A stretch of DNA of 64,000 nucleotides from Cytobacillus sp. IB215665 (lineage in GTDB: Bacteria; Bacillota; Bacilli; Bacillales; SM2101): positions 38,169 through 102,168 of the forward strand of contig NZ_JAXBME010000009.1 of NCBI RefSeq assembly GCF_033963835.1, read 5' to 3'. The notes beneath the pieces were generated by a model. The model worked only from the letters and a program-made list of their open reading frames with translations, did not search any database and was not told where the DNA came from. Numbering within the stretch: position 1 is the first letter of the stretch; every line of letters begins with the position of its first letter. Positions 28,510-36,827 of this stretch are shown in pieces. A program made the translations under genes and the position numbers.

Positions 28510-28813
28510 TTGCTAATCTCCTGTTCTCTTAGTTGCTTTTATAGCAGTAAATGTTCATTGAAGTTATCAATTTATATGAATAAATTTTACCGCATAAAGT
28601 ATTACTATTTTGGATGAACAGCTTGTAATTTTACTTTTATCTTCAAACGTATGATCAATTAGACTTTGGGTGACGTTGAATACTTCAAAAGTTTAGCTAG
28701 TTATTGAATGCTATATTTTCAACTTTTATTTCCTCTTATAACAATTCAATTATCATATGTAAGACGCATAAAATGACAATTCGTTACACCATTGTGACTG
28801 TATTGTTAAAGAA

Positions 28814-28948
28814 AGCTGTTGTCGCATTGATTATTGTTTTTCATTTCAATAAACACGGATACCTTTCTAAAATATAATAATAATCATATAAGACTTCTTA
28901 TTACTGTCGAAATTTGTGTATAAATAACGACAACGTAAATAAAGAGCC
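28814..28948 (+). repeat. MITE-like dispersed element, copy 5
   Basis: Left end AGCTGTTGTCGCATTGATTA and right end AACGTAAATAAAGAGCC, 135 bp, with a diverged interior. No target duplication. The rest of 28510-29175 holds the promoter region of the sigma gene but no motif could be confirmed. Confidence 0.65.
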
Positions 28949-29175
28949 TTTATTATTTACATTTCAATAACATAATTACCGAACACTGACAGCTTCGGCT
29001 ATGTAATATATGAATTAACTGTTAATGTAGCGAAAAACAAAGATTTTTATATAAATTGAACGAAGAAGATTATAATAATAAGCATAGGATATTTTAAGCT
29101 ATACGTTTCATATAAATATATTAAACAAACCATTTACAATGTAGAATGATCGACAATAACTAGGGAGGGAACATA

Positions 29176-29700
29176 GTGCAACGAGATGAAAAGAAAAATG
29201 AAGTGCTTTCCCTATATGACTTGTATAGTAGGCGGGTTTTAAAGTTCATTTTTACATTAACTAAAGACTACCATACAGCTGAAGACTTAACCCACGAGAC
29301 TTTTATAAGAGTTTATAACTCATATGGTCAGTTAAAAAATAAAGAAAAAGTTGAAAGCTGGATATTCAGGATTGCCCACAATATTACAATGGATTATATG
29401 AGACGGAAAAAACTCAATATTTTTGAGCACTTTAGTCATCAATACCGAGAGAAAGAAGCTAACAATACATTAGAAAGCGCTATTATGATTAATGAAAGCT
29501 TTCAAGAATTGTATGAAGCCCTTGGTAAGTTAAAGCCAAGTTATCGTGAAGTGGTCATACTTAGAAAAATTGAGGGGATGTCTACAAAAGAAACATGTGA
29601 AATATTAGGTTGGAGTGAGAGTAAAGTTAAATCAACTTTACTTAGAGCTCTAAAAGCACTTCAACAAGAATTGTCGAAGGGAGAATGGGTTTATGAGTAA
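29176..29700 (+). CDS. ECF-type RNA polymerase sigma factor
   Basis: A 174-residue factor. Region 2 contains LTKDYHTAEDLTHETFIRVY and the downstream SWIFRIAHNITMDYMRRKK; region 4 contains SYREVVILRKIEGMSTKETC then GWSESKVKSTLLRALK. Length and composition are those of the SigW/SigX/SigV-like Bacillus group. A GTG start follows AGGGAGGG. The next gene overlaps by eight bases and encodes a membrane protein that is probably its anti-sigma factor. Confidence 0.92.
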   Translation: MQRDEKKNEVLSLYDLYSRRVLKFIFTLTKDYHTAEDLTHETFIRVYNSYGQLKNKEKVESWIFRIAHNITMDYMRRKKLNIFEHFSHQYREKEANNTLESAIMINESFQELYEALGKLKPSYREVVILRKIEGMSTKETCEILGWSESKVKSTLLRALKALQQELSKGEWVYE

Positions 29701-30265
29701 TCAACATGATCATAACCTCTTTAAAGATGTAAAAAATTTAGATGAAAGTATTTCTTGGGATCCTAAAAGACAATTCGAACTTAGGAAAAGAATAGAAAGT
29801 GAAATAAGTAATAAAAAGAGAGAGCGCAAATTAAAGTACAACTTACTCCCAATAACAGGTTTGATTGGAGCAATATGTATTATTATCATTTTGTTTTCTT
29901 CATCAACATTATTAGAAGAGAGTGTGGAGTTGGGGAATACATCAGGTCAGCAATTTGCTGAAGCAGAACTTCAAGTAGAAGATGTGCTTACTGAGAATAA
30001 CAAAACTTATACCGTAAATTTAGATATTGAAAAAGGTTCGGAGTGTAACTTTTGGTTAAATAACCTGCATAATAGCTATAACTATAAATACAAAGTATAT
30101 GCTCCTGACGGTACTCTCATTGGTAAATCAGAAACAGCTAAATCACAAGAGAGGTTATATGCAGTGGATTTAAGTAAGTATGGATCAGGTGTTTATACGG
30201 TAAAAGTATATTCCCCTTATGGCAATATTGGTGGAAAGTATGTACTAAGGGTTAGAAACTTTTAA
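29693..30265 (+). CDS. Putative membrane anti-sigma factor
   Basis: A 190-residue protein. The N-terminal 45 residues are cytoplasmic and charged, without the zinc HxxxCxxC motif of many anti-sigma factors. A single membrane helix (LLPITGLIGAICIIIILFSS) spans about residues 50-70. The outer domain (90-190) has beta-rich repeats ending KYVLRVRNF, possibly an immunoglobulin-like or adhesion-type sensor domain. Translational overlap with the sigma gene is the main evidence for its role; no direct homology was recognised. Confidence 0.6.
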   Translation: MSNQHDHNLFKDVKNLDESISWDPKRQFELRKRIESEISNKKRERKLKYNLLPITGLIGAICIIIILFSSSTLLEESVELGNTSGQQFAEAELQVEDVLTENNKTYTVNLDIEKGSECNFWLNNLHNSYNYKYKVYAPDGTLIGKSETAKSQERLYAVDLSKYGSGVYTVKVYSPYGNIGGKYVLRVRNF

Positions 30266-30372
30266 ACTCAAATCGGTCAGAAGTTGTAGATTACTTTACT
30301 TCTTCCTACCGTGTGAGATAAGCATACATAACTGTAAAATCTAAATTACCAAAAACAATTGGAGTGATTTAG

Positions 30373-30852
30373 ATGATACAGAGTATATACGAAACCCATT
30401 TACAAGTGAAAGATTTAGATCAAAGCATTGCGTTTTTTGAAAAGCTAGGACTTCAATTAGCACATCGAATTCGTGAAAGAAAATGCGCGTTCTTTTTTAT
30501 CGGAAATAAGGAACAAATGCTTGGTCTATGGGAAGTACCAGCCGGGCAAGAAATTACAAAGCGACATTTTGCATTCGGCGTACAATTAGCAAAACTAAAA
30601 ACATCAATAGAATGGTTAGATAACAGAGATATTAAGCTTGCTGAAGATTTTTTTGGTAGAGAACCGATTGAACCAATCGTATTTACTTGGATGCCTGCTG
30701 CTTCAGTTTATTTTTATGATCCAGACGGAAACAGTTTAGAGTTTATCTCGTTATTAGAAGGTGACCCGCTAGATTTAAGTGATATGCTTTATTTAAGTGA
30801 ATGGGACGAATTGAAAAAGAAAGAACAAACAAAGGAACACATAAACAAATGA
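30373..30852 (+). CDS. VOC family (glyoxalase/dioxygenase-fold) protein
   Basis: A 159-residue single VOC domain pair. Metal-type positions are HLQV (His9) and the C-terminal YDPDGNSLEFISL (Glu). It resembles Bacillus glyoxalase-like proteins of unknown substrate, possibly acting in resistance or detoxification. TTGGAGTG precedes the ATG. It is followed by a hairpin shared with the converging DUF2812 gene. Confidence 0.88.
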   Translation: MIQSIYETHLQVKDLDQSIAFFEKLGLQLAHRIRERKCAFFFIGNKEQMLGLWEVPAGQEITKRHFAFGVQLAKLKTSIEWLDNRDIKLAEDFFGREPIEPIVFTWMPAASVYFYDPDGNSLEFISLLEGDPLDLSDMLYLSEWDELKKKEQTKEHINK

Positions 30853-30876
30853 TCATCTGCTTCTATGTTGTTAAAA

Positions 30877-30922
30877 AATTCCCTTGATATCTTCTAAACT
30901 GAAGCTGTCAAGGGAATCTTTC
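30877..30922. terminator. Bidirectional terminator
   Basis: AATTCCCTTGA and TCAAGGGAAT form a stem between the VOC gene and the converging DUF2812 gene. The minus strand continues with TTTTTT. Confidence 0.8.
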
Positions 30923-30925
30923 GTA

Positions 30926-32101
30926 TCAATTTGGCACTTTGGCAAAAGTTAGGTCTATTATGTCATCAGTCGACTCCATTCCACGATATACAACCCGATA
31001 AACAAAACGACCCTTTCTCACAATAAAATCAGATTTAGTATCGGTTTTTCTAAGCCATAGCTCATCAAATTCACTATGAAATTGTTGCTCGTAAAACCCA
31101 TAATAGTTACCAGTATATTTATCTTTTAAAGACTGCGTAAATGCTTTAGCCAACCATTCACTCCTTATTTCATACCCGTAGGAATTGAGTGATGGACGAT
31201 AAACGCCACTTTTGTCATCCCACATCGTATTAGAGACTAAAACTTGTTCTTCAAGTTCATAATAATTAGGTACTAAAATACTTGATTGTTCTGTATAATA
31301 ATTTGCCCGTCTATCAATCTCACCATTCCTTGTAGCATACTCAAAATTATCAATTATATTTGACATGTGAACGATTGGTAGTTCTTTATTGGGGATTTCA
31401 GGGAATCTTTCTTGAGTAATGTACATAATAGTATTACCCACTGTATAAATCAGCCAAATCGTCGCAAGCGCAATCGTACCACTTCCTATCATTTTACTCC
31501 GTTTCATTTTCTTCTTGTAATCCAATTTACGGTCAAATAAATGCCCCGCTTTAATTTTTTTCATTAGTTTTGACAAATGTAACATGCCAGTAATCATATT
31601 AAAGCAAACACTAACGTAAATAAGTATCATCACTGCTGCATCTATGAAGTTATCTTCTACATAATTGTCAACAGGATCGATAAATAATGTACTCATCTGT
31701 AATATAATAATAATTATTGAAAGAAATAGAACCATCCAAAACCTTTTAGTAATATCCCTTTTAAGTATAGATACAGTTTCTGCTAGTTCACTAGCGTCTG
31801 TATGAATTTCAGATGTAACATCATCACTTCCTCTAAATATTTGAACGAATCCACGTGAGCCGATATGTTCCCAACCGGCCTGTTTATAAAAGTCAATTCT
31901 GTTATAGTATTGATCGTTAACTTTGAATATATCACACCTGTAATTCACTTTTGCTGGTTCACTTTTTTCAAATGTCGCAAAAAAATGACCAATATTTATC
32001 AGCCTCCATCCTTCCAAGGCCATTTTAGAAAACCATGCTTCCTGCTCCTCAATATACCAACTTTCAACCCATAAGAATTTCTTTTTTAGCTTATTTTTCA
32101 T
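30926..32101 (-). CDS. DUF2812 membrane protein
   Basis: A 391-residue protein. The N-terminal cytoplasmic DUF2812 domain shows WYIEEQEAWFSKMALEGWRL and GWEHIGSRGFVQIFRG. Three to four membrane helices follow between residues 125 and 225, then a long C-terminal region of about 160 residues. The start at 32101 overlaps the stop of the padR gene by 11 bases. padR-DUF2812 pairs are common in Bacilli; the function is unknown and repression by PadR is expected. Confidence 0.85.
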   Translation of the reverse strand: MKNKLKKKFLWVESWYIEEQEAWFSKMALEGWRLINIGHFFATFEKSEPAKVNYRCDIFKVNDQYYNRIDFYKQAGWEHIGSRGFVQIFRGSDDVTSEIHTDASELAETVSILKRDITKRFWMVLFLSIIIIILQMSTLFIDPVDNYVEDNFIDAAVMILIYVSVCFNMITGMLHLSKLMKKIKAGHLFDRKLDYKKKMKRSKMIGSGTIALATIWLIYTVGNTIMYITQERFPEIPNKELPIVHMSNIIDNFEYATRNGEIDRRANYYTEQSSILVPNYYELEEQVLVSNTMWDDKSGVYRPSLNSYGYEIRSEWLAKAFTQSLKDKYTGNYYGFYEQQFHSEFDELWLRKTDTKSDFIVRKGRFVYRVVYRGMESTDDIIDLTFAKVPN

Positions 32102-32420
32102 TTGAACCTTCCCCTCTAAATAATACATCCCCATCCTCTACCATTTTAGTAAGACGCATATATTCTTGCTTGAATGCTATACGACCACTTGAAGTAATTT
32201 GATAGTTTTTGCGCCTTCCATCGGAGTCTTCTAAAACAATGAGTTTATCTTTTTCCATACGCTTCAAAATACCATAGAGTGTTCCTGGTCCCATATTCAC
32301 TCTTCCGCCAGAAGCTTCTCTAATCGCATTCATGATTGCATAACCATGAAGTGGTTTATGTATAGCCAGGAGAACATAATACATCGCCTCAGTCATTGGT
32401 GCTCGCTCATTTTCATTCAA
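32091..32420 (-). CDS. PadR family regulator
   Basis: A 109-residue winged-helix repressor: MTEAMYYVLLAIHKPLHGYA, then MGPGTLYGILKRMEKDKLI and DGRRKNYQIT. A TTG start at 32420 (NENERAP) has AAGGTGA upstream and fits the conserved N-terminus of the family; the frame could begin at ATG 32438. A 34-bp perfect palindrome lies 25 bases upstream, the probable operator. It is the first gene of the operon with the DUF2812 gene. Confidence 0.9.
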   Translation of the reverse strand: MNENERAPMTEAMYYVLLAIHKPLHGYAIMNAIREASGGRVNMGPGTLYGILKRMEKDKLIVLEDSDGRRKNYQITSSGRIAFKQEYMRLTKMVEDGDVLFRGEGSNEK

Positions 32421-32445
32421 AATTATCACCTTTATCATTACATTA

Positions 32446-32479
32446 TATTATGCTATACGATATATCGTATAGCATAATA
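32446..32479 (-). promoter_or_regulatory. PadR operator: 34-bp perfect palindrome
   Basis: TATTATGCTATACGATA followed by its exact complement, no spacer. The core ATACGATATATCGTAT resembles PadR-type sites. A TATAAT -10 (complement of 32442-32447) overlaps its promoter-proximal edge. Confidence 0.85.
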
Positions 32480-32649
32480 ATAGTCGTTATTAGTTATAAT
32501 ATCAATTCAATTATTGCTCGTCTGCACCATCCTCAATTGAGTGGCTCAATATAGTTAAGTGGCTATTTTCCAAAATCTCGAATAACAAAAATCATTTGAC
32601 TTAGAGTAAGCTCTAAGGAATATAATTACATTGCAGTTAAAAAAATAAA

Positions 32650-32778
32650 GTCTCTTTTCGTAAACTTTGTTGCTATAATACCTAAACTAGAATGCAAAGA
32701 TATCATTTTATAGAATAAAACATCCCAGGAATACTAGTTGTATATGGTTTTATTGTTTAGTTCTATGTGAAAAGAGTC
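32650..32778 (+). repeat. MITE-like dispersed element, copy 6
   Basis: Both termini are of the right-end type: GTCTCTTTTCGTAAACTTTG at 32650 and GTGAAAAGAGTC at 32778. Flanks AAAATAAA and AAATTAAA agree at 7 of 8 positions. It ends about 30 bases before the next gene, so it may contribute promoter sequence. Confidence 0.65.
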
Positions 32779-32809
32779 AAATTAAATGAGTCAAGGAGGA
32801 ATTTGATAA

Positions 32810-33568
32810 ATGAAATATACCGTCATTACAGGTGCAAGTTCTGGAATTGGATATGAAACAGCTTTGGCATTTGCCGCTCGAGGAAAAAACTTAGTTATTG
32901 TAGCTAGAAGAGAAGACAAGTTGGAAGAATTGAAGTCCAAAATCGCACAGGTAGCTCCGGACTTAGACGTTATCATACGAATAGCTGACTTATCGGTAGT
33001 TCAAAACGCGCATAAACTATATGAAGACCTCCAAAATTTAGACATAGAAACATGGATTAACAACGCGGGATTTGGAAATTTTGCAGGAATTGGTGAACAA
33101 AATTTAAATAAAATAGCAAAAATGCTTCATTTAAATATTGAAGCATTAACGATACTATCCTCACTGTACGTACGTGACTACTCAAATGTAGAAGGTACAC
33201 AGCTTATCAACATATCTTCAGGTGGCGGCTATACAATTGTTGCAGATGCTGTAACCTACTGTGCAACTAAATTTTACGTAAGTGCATTTACTGAAGGGCT
33301 TGCTCAAGAATTAAAAGATCAGAATGCAAAAATGCAAGCAAAGGTTTTGGCTCCAGCTGCAACTGAAACCGAATTTGGTAAACGATCTATTGATGCTGAA
33401 GATTTTCAATATGAAGGAGTTATTCCTAAATATCATACTGCCAAAGAAATGGCAGCATTTATGTTAGAGCTTTATGATAGTCATCACGTTGTAGGAATCG
33501 TCAACGGTCTCACTTATGAATTTGAGCTTAAAGATCCTATTTTTAATCGAGTGACAAGAACGAGATAA
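32810..33568 (+). CDS. SDR family oxidoreductase
   Basis: A 252-residue short-chain dehydrogenase. TGASSGIG (residues 7-14), NNAG, ISS and YCATK give a complete cofactor and catalytic set (Tyr-x-x-x-Lys). It resembles the YdfG/DltE-like group acting on small alcohols or fatty acyl derivatives. AAGGAGG stands eight bases before the ATG. A strong terminator follows; monocistronic. Confidence 0.92.
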   Translation: MKYTVITGASSGIGYETALAFAARGKNLVIVARREDKLEELKSKIAQVAPDLDVIIRIADLSVVQNAHKLYEDLQNLDIETWINNAGFGNFAGIGEQNLNKIAKMLHLNIEALTILSSLYVRDYSNVEGTQLINISSGGGYTIVADAVTYCATKFYVSAFTEGLAQELKDQNAKMQAKVLAPAATETEFGKRSIDAEDFQYEGVIPKYHTAKEMAAFMLELYDSHHVVGIVNGLTYEFELKDPIFNRVTRTR

Positions 33569-33571
33569 CTT

Positions 33572-33622
33572 AAAAGTCAGTAAGGGCTATATTTATTTCA
33601 TGTTAGCCCTTACTGACTTTTT
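33572..33622 (+). terminator. Terminator after the SDR gene
   Basis: AAAAGTCAGTAAGGGCTA pairs with TAGCCCTTACTGACTTTT, an 18-base perfect stem with T-rich tail. Confidence 0.92.
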
Positions 33623-33627
33623 ATTTA

Positions 33628-33774
33628 AGCTCTTTTCGTTATTAATAATGGACAATAAAATGGGGTCTGATCCCAAAGAGATTATTAAAAGTAGAAAAAA
33701 AAGATGCCACCATCGCTAGATGTATATGTGCTTATGTCTTAATACAAAAAGCAACAATTCGTGCGAAAACATCC
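33628..33774 (-). repeat. MITE-like element with perfect 8-bp target duplication
   Basis: A 147-bp copy. On the minus strand it starts GGATGTTTTCGCACGAATTG, contains GTGGCATCTTTTTTTTCTAC and ends AATAACGAAAAGAGCT. Flanks are TTTATTTA at 33620-33627 and TTTATTTA at 33775-33782, a clean insertion footprint just after the previous terminator. Confidence 0.9.
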
Positions 33775-33794
33775 TTTATTTATGTAAAGTGAAG

Positions 33795-33885
33795 AAGGAA
33801 TATTTTTGCAAACTTTGTTATTATGATTTTAGTTTTACATAATTTCTTAAAATGCAACTTAATACGTGCAAAATAAAAATTCAAA
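33795..33885 (-). repeat. Degenerate copy of the dispersed element
   Basis: TTTTGCAAACTTTGTTATTA and ATGCAACTTAATACGTGCAAAA match the two inner terminal regions, but the outer bases are lost. Confidence 0.45.
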
Positions 33886-34041
33886 CATAGTGTGACGTAT
33901 GCCGAGTGAGCATAAATCATGTCCTAATTGTATCAATACTGAATGTGATGGGTGTACTGATTGTTAATAATCATACCTTTAGATAAAGGCGTATTGAACA
34001 TCCTCAATTATTTAGAAAATAGCTTAAAGGGGTTTTTTAAT

Positions 34042-34635
34042 TTGGATCATAATGTGAATTCATTAATACAACTACCTACTACTACCGAATACAACAATCG
34101 ATTTATTTTAGGCATTGATGGCTTAAGTCGCTCTGGCAAAACTACGCTTGTAAGTAAGCTTAGTCATCATTTGCAAGAATTAAATATTCCATATCATCTC
34201 TTCCACATTGATGACCACATCGTTGAGCGGAAAAACCGTTACGATACTGGGCAAGAAGAGTGGTACGAGTATTATCATTTACAATGGAACAAAGCTTGGC
34301 TAAAGGAGCATTTTTTTAAACAACTTAAAAATGCAACCGAGCTCAAACTTCCTTATTATGAAAGTGAATCAGACTCATGCACTGTGAGAAGCATCTCACT
34401 TCCCAAAAATTGTGTCATCATTATTGAAGGGGTTTTCCTTCAACGGTTCGAATGGCGGGAATTTTATGATTATGTTGTTTATTTAGATTGTCCGAGGGAT
34501 CATAGATTTCTTCGCGAAAGTACAAATACACAGAGAAACATCACGAAGTTTAAAAATAGGTATTGGAAAGCAGAAGCATTTTACTTACAAAATGAACTTC
34601 CAGAGAAAAAGGCAGATCTCATATTAAAGAACTAA
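34042..34635 (+). CDS. Uridine kinase-like P-loop kinase
   Basis: A 197-residue nucleoside-kinase-fold protein if started at TTG 34042, which has AAAGGGG nine bases upstream; an in-frame ATG at 33961 would add 27 residues. Walker A is GLSRSGKTTLV, near residue 31 of the shorter form. HIDDHIVERKNRYDTGQEEW is the substrate-side acidic motif; VIIIEGVFLQR and the lid segment with CPRDHRFLRE follow. It probably phosphorylates a nucleoside or related small molecule in the cytoplasm. Monocistronic. Confidence 0.8.
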   Translation: MDHNVNSLIQLPTTTEYNNRFILGIDGLSRSGKTTLVSKLSHHLQELNIPYHLFHIDDHIVERKNRYDTGQEEWYEYYHLQWNKAWLKEHFFKQLKNATELKLPYYESESDSCTVRSISLPKNCVIIIEGVFLQRFEWREFYDYVVYLDCPRDHRFLRESTNTQRNITKFKNRYWKAEAFYLQNELPEKKADLILKN

Positions 34636-35529
34636 TATGTCGACACTTCACAATAGAAATAAATTCAAGATTGATTAGCTAGCTCAAGTAATAATTCCTA
34701 CCCCTTTTGAGATCGTTATGAGGTAGCTTCATCGAGGACAATATATTTTTTAAATTGTACTTCGTGAAACTAGCAAAAACTCTCTAGCAGATGAGTTGGT
34801 TATCGTCCAGTTTATTAAGAGAGTGTAGTCTTCTAAAGTTTGTACATGGGCATCTTTTGAGATCAAGCTGCATTGTGAACATCTCCATCTACCCCAATCT
34901 CGTTCTAAAGGAAGAAAGAATCAATTAGGACATTGGACACCTGTTTATATTTCTAATTAAGAAGTGTTTTGTTAAAGAAGTATTTCTAACTCTAATGGCA
35001 TATGTTAATTAATAAATGGGTTAGAAAGATTACCTAGCAGCTTGGGTTGAAGAGCTTCCTGCTGATGTAATTTGTGTATTTCATTCACTTTATAAGGATG
35101 TGTTGCAATATGGAGCACTTTATTGTAAATGTATTGTTTATTTGAGGAAGTTTGAAGCATTGTTCCAGGGGTACTAACAACAACAAACGTTTCGATAAAA
35201 TTATGGGGTAGTTGCTCATCCTCAACCACTTTGCTAGTTGAGCACTCTGTCTTTTCACTTACAAAATGGGATCAGGAAACCCCTCTTTTATATCATCTAT
35301 CGTTCGTATAAGTTGGTTAAAGTGGGAGTCAAAAGAGGGTTCCTTTAATATTTTTAACTTCTAATATGAGGATAGAACATTGAGAAAGAATGAGGGTATC
35401 AAGTTGGTATTAATGAGTTCCATCAAATAGCCTTAAATCATGAAAAATGTGATATTCTTCTTCGGGAAGAAAGCTTAGTGAAAAATCTAATTCTTGTTCT
35501 CCTTTTAAATCCAGCTAAACGCTCAGATA

Positions 35530-35690
35530 ACTGTTCCGAAATCCCTCCCCTTTTGGGTAGCTTTGCGGAAGTCTTCTCATTGAACTACCCACCACTTATC
35601 AGACCTCACGGTCTTGATTGAAGTGGAGGTCTTCTGTCTGGGGTTGATAAAGCTTCTAGCTTTTTTAATATAGACGGGAGTGGTGCGGGG
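35530..35690 (-). other. Structured, G/C-richer block of possible IS origin
   Basis: The minus strand contains AGACCTC ... GAGGTCT and several overlapping hairpins around GTGGTGGGTAGTTCAATGAG, unlike its AT-rich surroundings. It recalls the structured 3' ends of IS605-type elements, but no transposase frame is attached, so the origin is a guess. Confidence 0.25.
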
Positions 35691-35824
35691 CTTTACAACA
35701 TATCATCTCTCCTTCTATCATTTGTAAATATACATTCTATCTACCAATTTAGCTTTTCTGCATATGTATGATCAATATTTTTCCCCCGGTCTATCTGTTT
35801 TATCTATCTATTACAAAATTTCCG

Positions 35825-35896
35825 GGTCAAATTCTATGTATTTTAGGTCAAATTGTCACACTTACGGGTCAAATTCATAGTTTTATAGGTCTTTCG
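35825..35896. repeat. Four units of a 21-bp-periodic GGTCAAATT repeat
   Basis: GGTCAAATT begins at 35825, 35846 and 35867, and a fourth GGTC unit (GGTCTTTCG) at 35888, all exactly 21 bases apart. On the minus strand the spacer ATAAAACTATG is nearly identical to the pair at 9396-9425. It sits just downstream of the AraC gene. Confidence 0.8.
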
Positions 35897-35907
35897 ACAA
35901 AACCCTA

Positions 35908-36771
35908 CTATTTTCGCTGAGTCTCTTTTCGGTATATTGCAGGACTGACACCTATATGGAGCTTAAATAACTTTGAAAAATGAGCATAATCTTTGATGCC
36001 TACACCTTTACTAATTGAATTAATTGTTTCATCTGAATTAGTTAACATATATTTCGCTTGAGAGAGTCGGTATTGAGTAAGAAATTGAATCGGTGTCACC
36101 CCGATTGTTCTTTTCATACACCGGGTTATATAATCTGGATGATAGAGTAAATCTCTCGCTATATTATCTAAAGTAACATGTTCTTGAAAGTGTTTTTTCA
36201 AATAAGCGATCACTCGTTCTGTTAACTTTTCAGAAGTATCCGGAACAGTCATTGCTTCTTTTTGTAACTGAACAAAAAATTCTTGAAAATATATTTGTTG
36301 ATATAAATATAATTCAGGGTTTTGCAGGTCATTAGGAGCAATAATTCGCTCCATCAACCTTTCCATATATTCTTTTTTTCGTATCTTAGCATATTGAGGA
36401 ATTTTCAAGAGTAGGTTTGCTGGTTCTATATATGACGGGATGTTCTGAACGATGTTGGACCAATCAATTGATTCATTTTCTTCTAGGTCATACTTTTTTT
36501 CATACTGAAAATGCAGCCATATAAACTGACTACCCTCTATACAGTCTTTATGCCCATAATGCTCCTCACCTGGAAGGATAATAAGATATTGCCCCTCATT
36601 TAATTCATATTGGACATCATTCGTAGTAATAAATATTTTTCCATATTTTACATATAGTAAATCAAATACAGGAAATGTCCTTTTAAAATGACGATCTCCT
36701 TTGTTAAATACATATTGGCCCCCATTCACAAATAAAGGAAATGGGGGTATTGGAAACTTTATGATATTCAT
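35908..36771 (-). CDS. AraC family regulator
   Basis: A 287-residue protein with an N-terminal cupin-type sensor domain (GQYLIILPGEEHYGHKDC) and a C-terminal double helix-turn-helix (VTLDNIARDLLYHPDYITRC and KGVGIKDYAHFSKLFKLHIG). Start chosen at ATG 36771, with AGGAG seven bases upstream; the frame continues back to 36822. It follows the PQQ-propeller gene by about 56 bases on the same strand, so the two are likely cotranscribed. Such regulators usually answer a sugar or glycoside. Confidence 0.9.
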   Translation of the reverse strand: MNIIKFPIPPFPLFVNGGQYVFNKGDRHFKRTFPVFDLLYVKYGKIFITTNDVQYELNEGQYLIILPGEEHYGHKDCIEGSQFIWLHFQYEKKYDLEENESIDWSNIVQNIPSYIEPANLLLKIPQYAKIRKKEYMERLMERIIAPNDLQNPELYLYQQIYFQEFFVQLQKEAMTVPDTSEKLTERVIAYLKKHFQEHVTLDNIARDLLYHPDYITRCMKRTIGVTPIQFLTQYRLSQAKYMLTNSDETINSISKGVGIKDYAHFSKLFKLHIGVSPAIYRKETQRK

Positions 36772-36827
36772 GCTCCACTCCTGAAGTTTGTAGGTTGTGA
36801 CAAGCTCATAATAAATGTCCACCCCAA

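Larger units (their letters stand above)
34636..35907. other. Gene-poor 1.27-kb stretch with possible decayed sequences
   Basis: No convincing intact gene. A minus-strand frame at 35005-35229 (74 residues) and a plus-strand tail at about 34838-34959 (…GHWTPVYISN) look weakly protein-like but match nothing I know and lack clear ribosome sites. GGAAACCCCTCTTTT at 35276 pairs with AAAAGAGGGTTCC near 35330 in a long-loop inverted repeat. A G/C-richer structured block lies at 35510-35700. Confidence 0.6.

Noticed and set aside
33899..33967. 22-residue frame rich in cysteine (MPSEHKSCPNCINTECDGCT...)
   Set aside because: No ribosome binding site, lies between decayed repeats and the kinase gene, and is short enough to arise by chance. 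Worth remembering only if homologues turn up.
35005..35229. 74-residue minus-strand frame in the gene-poor stretch
   Set aside because: No convincing start or ribosome site and no recognisable family; kept only as part of the description of the gap.
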